A DNA stretch of 26,139 nt, taken from Candidatus Neomicrothrix sp. UBA6944 (GTDB lineage Bacteria; Actinomycetota; Acidimicrobiia; Acidimicrobiales; Poriferisodalaceae). A model generated the notes under the pieces. The model was not told the DNA's origin, ran no database searches, and saw nothing but the letters and a program-made list of their open reading frames with translations. Positions 17,104-23,288 of this stretch are shown here, piece by piece. The DNA is taken from contig DJZU01000061.1 in assembly GCA_002448715.1 (NCBI GenBank), forward strand, positions 1-26,139, in the 5' to 3' direction. Numbering within the stretch: position 1 is the stretch's first letter; each line of letters opens with the position of its first letter. The position numbers and the translations under genes were made by a program.

Positions 17104-17117
17104 TTCAAGCGTTTGAA
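17104..17117. repeat. Perfect inverted repeat in the dnaK leader
   Basis: TTCAA-GCGT-TTGAA, 14 bp, lies between the candidate dnaK promoter and the dnaK start. A further pair, TCAAACG (from about 17080) and CGTTTGA (17110-17116), allows a larger fold with the same bases. It may be a second operator, or a leader RNA structure in the dnaK mRNA. Nothing in sequence decides between these. Confidence 0.4.
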
Positions 17118-17133
17118 CATCCGAGGGGTAACC

Positions 17134-17162
17134 ATCATAAAAGTTGAGTGTGGTATTTACAA
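17134..17162 (-). promoter_or_regulatory. Candidate dnaK operon promoter
   Basis: On the minus strand TTGTAA (17157-17162) and TATGAT (17134-17139) are separated by exactly 17 bases. The -10 matches the housekeeping consensus at 5 of 6. The predicted transcript would have a leader of roughly 85 bases before the dnaK ATG. The HAIR-like repeat 17140-17166 fills the spacer and the -35, as expected for repression. Confidence 0.65.
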
Positions 17163-17166
17163 CTTT
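17140..17166. promoter_or_regulatory. HAIR-like inverted repeat, candidate HspR operator
   Basis: Perfect arms AAAGTTG (17140-17146) and CAACTTT (17160-17166) with a 13-base centre. The known HAIR consensus is CTTGAGT-N7-ACTCAAG. The left half GTTGAGT (17143-17149) matches at 6 of 7 and the right half TTACAAC keeps only the outer CAA. The symmetry centre (17153) is the same as that of a HAIR site laid on these halves. It covers the -35 region of both the dnaK and the gpmA candidate promoters. Confidence 0.55.
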
Positions 17167-17183
17167 GATATCGAAATTAATTT
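17156..17183 (+). promoter_or_regulatory. Candidate gpmA promoter
   Basis: TTTACA (17156-17161; 5 of 6 to TTGACA) and TAATTT (17178-17183; fits TANNNT) are 16 bases apart. Transcription would begin about 30 bases before the gpmA start. The -35 overlaps the dnaK -35 on the other strand and the right arm of the HAIR-like repeat. Confidence 0.45.
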
Positions 17184-17184
17184 G

Positions 17185-17195
17185 AGGGGTCCCCT
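17185..17195. repeat. Short perfect palindrome in the gpmA leader
   Basis: AGGGG-T-CCCCT lies at the predicted gpmA transcription start and 26 bases before the ATG. It could be an operator or a start-site hairpin. The loop is only one base, so as RNA it would be tight. Confidence 0.35.
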
Positions 17196-17221
17196 AAAAG
17201 TGTCCGACTAAGGTGCAAATC

Positions 17222-17938
17222 ATGGGTAATCAGGCCACTCGGCTAATTCTTCTGAGACATGGCGAAAGTCAGTGGAATCTCGAGAACAAGTTCACGGGCT
17301 GGTACGACGTCAACCTGACAGAGAAAGGGATAGAAGAAGCTCGAAACGCAGGGCAACTGTTAGTTGCCGCTGGGCTGTTTCCCGATGTTGCTCATACATC
17401 TCTTCAAACACGAGCGATTCTCACAGCCAATTTGGCGCTTACGGCATGCGATCGATTATGGATTCCTGTCCGGAGGAATTGGCGTCTGAATGAGCGACAT
17501 TACGGTGGTCTCACTGGCCTGAATAAACAAGAAACCGTGGATCTTCATGGACAAGACAAAGTTCATGAGTGGCGAAGAAGTTATTCGACGCGGCCGCCAA
17601 CAATGCCCGCGGATCATCCGCATAACCCCAACGACGACCTTAGATACCAATCAGTTCCGAAGGAACAGCTCCCAAATAGCGAATGTCTAGCTGACGTAGT
17701 GGATCGTCTAATCCCTTATTGGGAAGGCCCGATCAGTGATGATTTGATCGCCAACGATACCGTTCTTGTGGCAGCTCACGGCAACAGCCTCAGGGCGTTG
17801 GTTAAGCATCTTGACGGAATATCAGATCATGACATCCTCAATCTCAATATTCCGACCGGTGCACCGATCGTCTACGACTTGGACTCAAACCTGACACCAT
17901 CCGAATCCCTAGACGTCTCACAACGCTATTTATCTTGA
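17222..17938 (+). CDS. gpmA: 2,3-bisphosphoglycerate-dependent phosphoglycerate mutase
   Basis: Interconverts 3- and 2-phosphoglycerate in glycolysis and gluconeogenesis through a phosphohistidine. The protein begins with the phosphatase-superfamily motif LLRHGESQWN (catalytic His), then FTGWYDVNLTEKG, NERHYGGLTGLNK with a Glu acid/base, and AAHGNSLRALVKHL with the second His. The large middle insertion marks a true dPGM rather than a phosphatase. I place the start at ATG 17222 (238 residues), 8 bases after TAAGG. A GTG at 17213 would overlap that site. It is divergent from dnaK and convergent with the PII gene (25 bases apart). Confidence 0.95.
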   Translation: MGNQATRLILLRHGESQWNLENKFTGWYDVNLTEKGIEEARNAGQLLVAAGLFPDVAHTSLQTRAILTANLALTACDRLWIPVRRNWRLNERHYGGLTGLNKQETVDLHGQDKVHEWRRSYSTRPPTMPADHPHNPNDDLRYQSVPKEQLPNSECLADVVDRLIPYWEGPISDDLIANDTVLVAAHGNSLRALVKHLDGISDHDILNLNIPTGAPIVYDLDSNLTPSESLDVSQRYLS

Positions 17939-17963
17939 TAATCAACGAATGGTGCACACCGTG

Positions 17964-18305
17964 TCAAAGGGCGTCGACGCCTCGTTCGCCTGTGCGTATA
18001 CGAGTGACGCTCTCTACTTCGGTGACCCACACTTTCCCATCACCGATCTTTTCGGTTCGAGCTGCCTCCACTAGGCAGTCCACTACTCGATCTGTGTCAG
18101 CTGCATCCACCAATATTTCAACTCTGACTTTAGGAATGAAGTCGACGTGATATTCCGTTCCTCGATAGGTCTCAGTGTGTCCACCTTGTCGACCGAACCC
18201 CCGCACCTCTGACGCGGTTAAACCTTGGACGTTTGTGTCCTGCAAAGCTTCGACTACTGCTTCAAGCCGATGCGGCTTAATCACTGCTGTCACCAAACGC
18301 ACCAT
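17964..18305 (-). CDS. glnB: PII nitrogen regulatory protein
   Basis: Trimeric signal protein that senses ATP/ADP and 2-oxoglutarate and controls ammonium uptake or assimilation. From ATG 18305 (113 residues), 6 bases after GGAGG, it begins LVTAVIKPHRL. It has the T-loop stretch FGRQGGHTETYRGTEY, with Tyr52 at the place of the modified E. coli Tyr51, and the C-terminal signature TEKIGDGKVWV followed by RIRTGERG. A longer frame from 18347 adds 14 unrelated residues. No amtB, glnD or glnA is adjacent, so glnB versus glnK cannot be told. The 206 bases upstream, shared with the divergent redox gene, show no promoter I can defend. Confidence 0.93.
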   Translation of the reverse strand: MVRLVTAVIKPHRLEAVVEALQDTNVQGLTASEVRGFGRQGGHTETYRGTEYHVDFIPKVRVEILVDAADTDRVVDCLVEAARTEKIGDGKVWVTEVESVTRIRTGERGVDAL

Positions 18306-18311
18306 GCAAGA

Positions 18312-18316
18312 CCTCC
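18312..18316 (-). promoter_or_regulatory. Ribosome-binding site setting the PII start
   Basis: GGAGG on the minus strand, 6 bases before ATG 18305. It supports the 113-residue form, which matches the usual PII length, over the frame opening at 18347. Confidence 0.85.
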
Positions 18317-18511
18317 GTAATCGGTTTCTGCCTAACCACCTTGTCACGTAAGAAAGAACACGGCCAGCGTCAGAGTTGCAAACATTGAATGCACAAAGCG
18401 AACAGATGCAACGGAAAGCGTCGCGTCGTTCTTAAGCGAAAGTACGTATTACTCAGGACGAGGCCATTTTCACAGGGCCCTAGCCTGTTCATTGGTTGAG
18501 CGTCCGGTAAC

Positions 18512-20710
18512 TTGACCTACGTGAAAGCACGAGTAAAGCCGCATCACCTCGCGCTCGCAGTTGGAGTTGCGTTCGCATCGGTGACGGCAATTTCCGGAGT
18601 CGCGGCAACCGTTTTCGGGTTCCATAACAACAACGATGTCCATCGGGAAGTATTCGGGAACATCCCCGGGGCTCTGAAACTAGCGTTTTATGTGATTACA
18701 CCGATACTCATAGTTTTTGGGGCATGGAATTTCGCTCAACGAGTGAAAAATTGGGAACGCGGGGCCCCGGATCGCCGCTCAACTACAGGTTCCAACGCCA
18801 AAAAGCGCGTTCGCGACTATCGATCTGGCGTGATGATGCAGACCCTATTGAGAGACCCTGCTGCCGGGGTAATGCACGCTCTTCTTTATTACGGATTCCT
18901 AGTTCTGTTGGCGGTGACTACCACTCTAGAAATTGACCACCAGCTACCTGAGCGTTTGAAGTTCCTGCATGGGGGGACTTACCAAGGGTTTAGTTTCGTC
19001 GGGGATTTAGCCGGACTCGCATTTACGGTGGGCATGGCCTGGTCAATTGTTCGCCGCTATATACAAAAGCCCTATCGCATCAAGATAAAAACCCGACCCG
19101 AACATGCTCTAATTTTGGCAGTGCTACTGGGCCTGGGGTTAACCGGTTTCGCAGCAGAGGCTTTCCGAATAGCTGTAGAAGGCCGGCCATCGTACGAGCA
19201 GTGGTCATTCATTGGTTACCCACTTTCAGCCCTTGTTGACCAGGTCGGAACAGTCGCTGGTTGGCACCAGGCGATGTGGATCGTTCACGTCATATGCTTT
19301 ATGGCTTTTCTGGTGATGCTCCCCGTCACGATGCTCCGCCACATGTTCACTTCTCCCCTGAACATGTATTTGAAGGATCGAGAACGGCCGAAAGGTGCCA
19401 TGCGGGCGTTACCGGATCTAATGGAGGCAGAGGACATAGAAACCATTGGCGCTTCGGTGGTGGAGGACTTTACTTGGAAACAATTATTAGATACAGACAG
19501 TTGCACCATGTGCGGTCGTTGCACTGCGGTGTGTCCAGCTCACGCGACTGGCAAACCTCTCGACCCCAGAGAGATAGTTCTAAAGACAGGCGAGGTGATG
19601 GCAGCCACCGGCGAACATGGTCAGGTATCTCCACCGATTGGCACAGACACAGAAATCAAGGTCGAGGCCAACAGCTTGTTCGAGCGGATCAGCGGTGACG
19701 AAATTTGGGCGTGTACCAGCTGTCGCGCGTGTGATGAAAATTGTCCAGTCAATATCGAAATTCTCGACAAGATTCTCGATATGCGGAGATATCTCACTCT
19801 GATGGAAAGCGACTTTCCTGGCGAGTTAGGTGGAGCTTTCAGAGGAATGGAGAACAACGCCAACCCTTGGAACATGAATAACGGTGAGCGAGCAGACTGG
19901 GCCGCTGATATTGACGTCCAGGTCGTCGACCCTTCGGATCCATTTGATCACGAGTACTTGTATTGGGTTGGCTGCGCTGGATCATTTGATGACAAAAACC
20001 AAAAAGTGTCTGAAGCAACAGCGAAATTACTTCAACGAGCAGGGGTCGATTTCGCCATTCTCGGTCCCTCTGAAATGTGCACTGGAGACAGCGCTCGACG
20101 CTCCGGGAACGAATACCTATTCCAAATGCTCGCTGCCGAAAACGTAACCAATCTCAACGAGATGGGGGTAAGAAAGATTGTTACGCAATGCCCCCACTGC
20201 TTCAACACCTTGAAGAACGAATACCCCCAATATGGCGGTAACTGGGAGGTTCTCCACCACACCCAATTCCTCGAGGAATTAGTTGAATCTGGGGCACTCG
20301 ACCTCAGCGAGGCAAAATTAGATGAGCGGATCGTGTATCACGACTCCTGTTATTTGGGCAGACACAATGACGTTTACATGTCACCGAGAAATGTGATTGG
20401 GACTTTAAGCGGAGTAGAGATAGTTGAAGCTCCAAGAAACGGGACTAAGGGAATGTGCTGCGGAGCTGGCGGCGCTCGCATGTGGATGGAAGAAACTATC
20501 GGCACGAAAGTCAATGACGAACGTTCCGAAGAACTCATCAACACGGGCGCAAGTCGAATCGCCACTGCTTGCCCGTTCTGTTACGTGATGATCGACGATG
20601 GGGTAAAGGGACATGGCATCGAAGAAGACCAAGTCAAGGTCGCTGATATTTCAATTCACTTAGTTGAGGCTTTAGAGGCATCCCAAAACGATTCAGCGGA
20701 CAGCAACTAG
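18512..20710 (+). CDS. etfD: EtfD-like membrane Fe-S oxidoreductase (putative ETF:menaquinone oxidoreductase)
   Basis: Probably passes electrons from electron transfer flavoprotein (fatty-acid beta-oxidation) to menaquinone at the inner membrane, like mycobacterial Rv0338c. The 732-residue protein has an N-terminal membrane domain with about six segments (roughly 13-34, 52-72, 117-136, 155-175, 195-215, 245-272), NarI-like. Two [4Fe-4S] motifs follow: CTMCGRCTAVCP (Cys331, 334, 337, 341) and CTSCRACDENCP (401, 404, 407, 411). Two cysteine-rich CCG domains come next (VGCAG with Cys488; HDSCYLGRHN; MCCGAGG with Cys649-650). The start is TTG 18512 or GTG 18521; neither has a clear ribosome-binding site, and a TGA at 18497 blocks a longer form. 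No etfA/etfB is adjacent. A heterodisulfide-reductase or glycolate-oxidase-like role is the alternative. Confidence 0.82.
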   Translation: MTYVKARVKPHHLALAVGVAFASVTAISGVAATVFGFHNNNDVHREVFGNIPGALKLAFYVITPILIVFGAWNFAQRVKNWERGAPDRRSTTGSNAKKRVRDYRSGVMMQTLLRDPAAGVMHALLYYGFLVLLAVTTTLEIDHQLPERLKFLHGGTYQGFSFVGDLAGLAFTVGMAWSIVRRYIQKPYRIKIKTRPEHALILAVLLGLGLTGFAAEAFRIAVEGRPSYEQWSFIGYPLSALVDQVGTVAGWHQAMWIVHVICFMAFLVMLPVTMLRHMFTSPLNMYLKDRERPKGAMRALPDLMEAEDIETIGASVVEDFTWKQLLDTDSCTMCGRCTAVCPAHATGKPLDPREIVLKTGEVMAATGEHGQVSPPIGTDTEIKVEANSLFERISGDEIWACTSCRACDENCPVNIEILDKILDMRRYLTLMESDFPGELGGAFRGMENNANPWNMNNGERADWAADIDVQVVDPSDPFDHEYLYWVGCAGSFDDKNQKVSEATAKLLQRAGVDFAILGPSEMCTGDSARRSGNEYLFQMLAAENVTNLNEMGVRKIVTQCPHCFNTLKNEYPQYGGNWEVLHHTQFLEELVESGALDLSEAKLDERIVYHDSCYLGRHNDVYMSPRNVIGTLSGVEIVEAPRNGTKGMCCGAGGARMWMEETIGTKVNDERSEELINTGASRIATACPFCYVMIDDGVKGHGIEEDQVKVADISIHLVEALEASQNDSADSN

Positions 20711-20732
20711 ACCACTGCGAAAACGACCGGCA

Positions 20733-21296
20733 CTACTCAAAATTTTCGTGAAAGCGGCTGGCCGTCGGGCCACGCTGGCCTCTGTATTTAGAACCTAGAG
20801 ATGACGCTCCATATGGCACATCAGCAGGGGTGGTCATTTGGATAAAACTGATTTGACCAATCTTCATTCCTGGGTACAGCGTTATGGGAAGGTTCGCCAC
20901 ATTGGAAAGCTCCAGAGTTAGATGGCCAGCCCAACCGGCGTCAACGAAACCAGCGGTTGTGTGGATAAGCAATCCAAGTCGGCCTAACGAAGACTTCCCC
21001 TCAATCCGTCCTACTAAATCATCAGGAATTGCTACTCGCTCAAGCGTTGAACCAAGCGCAAATTCTCCAGGATGCAAAACGAAAGCATCCCCACTATCGA
21101 CCTTGACCTCTTCTGTAAGGTCAGTTTGGTCTTGCTTAACATCGATGACTCTTTGGGTGTGATTCAAAAAGACGCGGAAACGATCATCAAGGTGAAGGTC
21201 AACCGATGAGGGCTGTATATCCTGAGGATCCAAGGGATCAATGACAATCTTGCCCTCTGCCAAAAGTTCGCGGATTGTCCGGTCCGAGAGAATCAT
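20733..21296 (-). CDS. dcd: dCTP deaminase, probably bifunctional (dCTP deaminase/dUTPase)
   Basis: Converts dCTP to dUTP, and in the actinobacterial/archaeal bifunctional type on to dUMP and pyrophosphate, feeding dTMP synthesis. The 187-residue protein shows QPSSVDLHLD, FVLHPGEFALGSTLE, EGKSSLGRLGLL (about 99-110), HTTAGFVDAGW, HLTLELSNVANLPI with Glu129, and a C-terminal GSKYRGQRGPTASR that closes over the triphosphate. The sequence is close to mycobacterial Dcd, which is bifunctional. The TAGFVDAG stretch fits that type better than the E. coli TAHRIDPG. No ribosome-binding site precedes the ATG, but a -10-like box does. Confidence 0.93.
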   Translation of the reverse strand: MILSDRTIRELLAEGKIVIDPLDPQDIQPSSVDLHLDDRFRVFLNHTQRVIDVKQDQTDLTEEVKVDSGDAFVLHPGEFALGSTLERVAIPDDLVGRIEGKSSLGRLGLLIHTTAGFVDAGWAGHLTLELSNVANLPITLYPGMKIGQISFIQMTTPADVPYGASSLGSKYRGQRGPTASRFHENFE

Positions 21297-21305
21297 AGGG
21301 GTCGA

Positions 21306-21311
21306 ATTCTA
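21306..21311 (-). promoter_or_regulatory. -10 box of a probable leaderless dcd transcript
   Basis: TAGAAT on the minus strand ends 9 bases before the dcd ATG at 21296. With no Shine-Dalgarno in between, transcription would begin at or next to the ATG, a common arrangement in actinobacteria. I see no convincing -35. Confidence 0.45.
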
Positions 21312-21418
21312 GCGTCACTGAGAGATGCGAATTGCTTCGAAATCGGACCTTTAATCACATCACGAATCCGAGATGACGGTCATCGTTAGACTCTGTAATC
21401 AGTCAAACCAATCATTTC

Positions 21419-21492
21419 GCGGGTGTAGTTCAATGGCAGAACGTCAGCTTCCCAAGCTGAGAACGCGGGTTCGATTCCCGTCACCCGCTCCA
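21419..21492 (+). tRNA. tRNA-Gly (anticodon CCC)
   Basis: The acceptor stem GCGGGTG (21419-21425) pairs with CACCCGC (21482-21488). U73 follows, as in bacterial tRNA-Gly, and CCA is encoded (21490-21492). The D arm contains AGTTCAATGGCAGAA. The anticodon stem TCAGC/GCTGA encloses the loop TTCCCAA, giving anticodon CCC, which reads GGG codons. The T arm is GCGGG-TTCGATT-CCCGT. All four arms fold without gaps. It lies alone, 10 bases from the end of the convergent small membrane protein gene. Confidence 0.97.
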
Positions 21493-21501
21493 AAAACTTG
21501 A

Positions 21502-21708
21502 TCAGCCCACAAGCGTCGCTAGGGCCCAAATAGAAACAATCATCCCTACCGCAATCATCAAGAGGCTGCGACCAACCGGAGCTCGACTGAGTTCCTTCTC
21601 CGTCCGTGGTTCCAAACGCGGTTTAATCATTGCTAAACCGTTACCAACGACCAGAGCGGCACCAAGAGCTAGCAACAAAAATGGGATTAAATCAGGACCT
21701 AGAAACAT
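21502..21708 (-). CDS. Small two-helix membrane protein, function unknown
   Basis: I do not recognise this 68-residue protein. It has two hydrophobic segments, about 6-27 (LIPFLLLALGAALVVGNGLAM) and about 47-66 (SLLMIAVGMIVSIWALATL), joined by a charged loop rich in Arg, Glu and Lys. There is no signal-peptidase site and no cysteine. It starts 11 bases after the dnaB stop on the same strand, so it is probably made from the dnaB transcript. The ribosome-binding site is weak (GCAG). Regular hydrophobic segments and a close spacing to dnaB support a real gene. Confidence 0.65.
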   Translation of the reverse strand: MFLGPDLIPFLLLALGAALVVGNGLAMIKPRLEPRTEKELSRAPVGRSLLMIAVGMIVSIWALATLVG

Positions 21709-21719
21709 AATTTCTGCGA

Positions 21720-23141
21720 TTACGTCTGATCTTGATACCGGCTCATATTGGCGAACCTTGTGTAATTACTAAGCCACGCGAGACGCACCGTGCCCGTCGG
21801 GCCATTCCTATGCTTGGCAACAATGATCTCTGCGGAGCCAATGTCGGGCGATTCCGGGTTATATACCTCGTCGCGGTAAATGAAAGCCACCACATCAGCG
21901 TCTTGTTCTATTGATCCGGACTCTCGGAGGTCAGCGAGCATGGGTCGCTTATCGGTGCGGGACTCTAATCCGCGGCTCAGCTGCGACAGGGCAACAATTG
22001 GAGTTTCGAGTTCACGGGCGAGAATTTTAAGACCGCGGGACATTTCCGACACTTCGACTTGTCGATTTTCTGCATTCCCGCGTCCACTCATTAGCTGTAA
22101 ATAGTCGACAACGATCAAACCCAGATCACCAAGTCGACTTTTGAGTCTCCTGGCTTTCGCTCGGATTTCCATCACTGTGAGATTGGGATTGTCGTCAATC
22201 CAAATAGGAGCTTCACCTAACTTGCCGACAGCACGAGTGATCTTCGGCCAGTCATCTTCAGATAAATTTCCATTCCTCATTCGTTGAGAATCAACTCTGG
22301 CATCTGAACAAAGCAAACGTTGGGTTAGTTCAAGGTGACCCATCTCAAGTGAGAAAAATAAGACGGGCCGTTGAGCTTCAAGTGCTGCGCTCGCTGCCAT
22401 TCCTAGACCAAAAGCGGTTTTCCCCATTGAGGGGCGGGCACCAACAACCACCAAGTTGCTTGGCTGCAGTCCAGACAGCAATTCGTCAAAGTCGACATAA
22501 CCTGTCGGTAAACCAGTGATGGTGTTGCCCTGTTCATAAAGTTCCTCTAACCGATCAAGGTTGGCGTCAAGCAACTCTCGGATCGGTTTTGTGCTGTCGA
22601 CGACCCGTCGTTCAGCAATCTGGAACATCATCGCTTCAGCTTCGTCAACCGTTTTAACGACATCTTCGGGATGGCTGTAGCCCAGTTCAACGATGTCTCC
22701 AGCGACACCGATGAGTCTCCTCAGTAATGCATGTTCTTCTACGATCCGTGCGTAACGCGCCGCGTTTGATGATGCGGGCGTACCCGTTTGTAACTCCAAA
22801 AGTCGTTGAGGTCCCCCAATTTGCTCTAGTAGGCCAGATCGGGTGAGTTCTTCAGCGACAGTAACTGGATCGGCTGGCTCGCCAGCTCCATACAACGAAG
22901 CAATCGCGTCAAAGATGTAGGCGTGTGCTGGAACATAGAATTGATCAGCACTCAGTGTTTCTACCGCTGGGCCTATTGCATCCCGCGATAACAACATCGC
23001 TCCCAGCAGCGACGCTTCGGCGTCTGAGTTATGCGGCGGCACACGAGTATTGGGATTTGACGGAGGAGGGGTAAAAGACGGGTCGTTAGTCATTGGTGTC
23101 AGCTTGTCAGACTTCTCATGTGTAGAACTAGGGGCAGACAT
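21720..23141 (-). CDS. dnaB: Replicative DNA helicase DnaB
   Basis: Hexameric 5'-3' helicase of the replication fork. The 473-residue protein has a Pro/Ser-rich N-terminus (about 1-33), the DnaB N domain (PPHNSDAEASLLGAML onwards), a linker, and the RecA-like ATPase domain. The ATPase domain has Walker A ARPSMGKTAF (Lys241, Thr242), Walker B LIVVDYLQLMSG (Asp346), LSQLSRGLE and LADLRESGSIEQDAD. The length is normal and no intein interrupts it. Neither ATG (codon 1 at 23141, codon 17 at 23093) has a ribosome-binding site, so the start is uncertain. Two consensus DnaA boxes lie 23-49 bases upstream of the first ATG. Confidence 0.96.
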   Translation of the reverse strand: MSAPSSTHEKSDKLTPMTNDPSFTPPPSNPNTRVPPHNSDAEASLLGAMLLSRDAIGPAVETLSADQFYVPAHAYIFDAIASLYGAGEPADPVTVAEELTRSGLLEQIGGPQRLLELQTGTPASSNAARYARIVEEHALLRRLIGVAGDIVELGYSHPEDVVKTVDEAEAMMFQIAERRVVDSTKPIRELLDANLDRLEELYEQGNTITGLPTGYVDFDELLSGLQPSNLVVVGARPSMGKTAFGLGMAASAALEAQRPVLFFSLEMGHLELTQRLLCSDARVDSQRMRNGNLSEDDWPKITRAVGKLGEAPIWIDDNPNLTVMEIRAKARRLKSRLGDLGLIVVDYLQLMSGRGNAENRQVEVSEMSRGLKILARELETPIVALSQLSRGLESRTDKRPMLADLRESGSIEQDADVVAFIYRDEVYNPESPDIGSAEIIVAKHRNGPTGTVRLAWLSNYTRFANMSRYQDQT

Positions 23142-23163
23142 TGGGGATTTAGTAGCCTTTTTC

Positions 23164-23190
23164 TGTGGATAAACCCCCTAGTTATCCACA
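23164..23190. promoter_or_regulatory. Inverted pair of consensus DnaA boxes upstream of dnaB
   Basis: TGTGGATAA (23164-23172) and TTATCCACA (23182-23190) are both exact matches to the DnaA box consensus. They face each other across 9 bases (ACCCCCTAG). They lie between the amidohydrolase gene and dnaB, in the likely dnaB promoter. DnaA control of dnaB or local DnaA loading are possible. The pair could also form a 9-bp hairpin, but no T-run follows in the dnaB direction. Only two boxes and no AT-rich unwinding stretch are seen here, so this is not called an origin. Confidence 0.7.
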
Positions 23191-23288
23191 AAACATGACA
23201 GATGTGTGACGAACCACGCCAAGTGGTCCTGAAACTCTCGATAACTAAGAATTCGCGCGAGCAGTGAAAATAGAAATGAAAGATCTGC

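Noticed and set aside
18306..18347. Longer PII start at 18347
   Set aside because: Adds 14 residues not seen in PII proteins and would place the GGAGG inside the coding region.
19261..19698. 145-residue open frame on the plus strand inside the EtfD-like gene
   Set aside because: Out-of-frame shadow across the Fe-S region, which is clearly coding in the other frame.
23164..23190. Reading the 9-bp inverted repeat as a terminator for the amidohydrolase transcript
   Set aside because: It lies about 100 bases past the stop, is followed by GAAAAAGG rather than T, and both arms are exact DnaA boxes.
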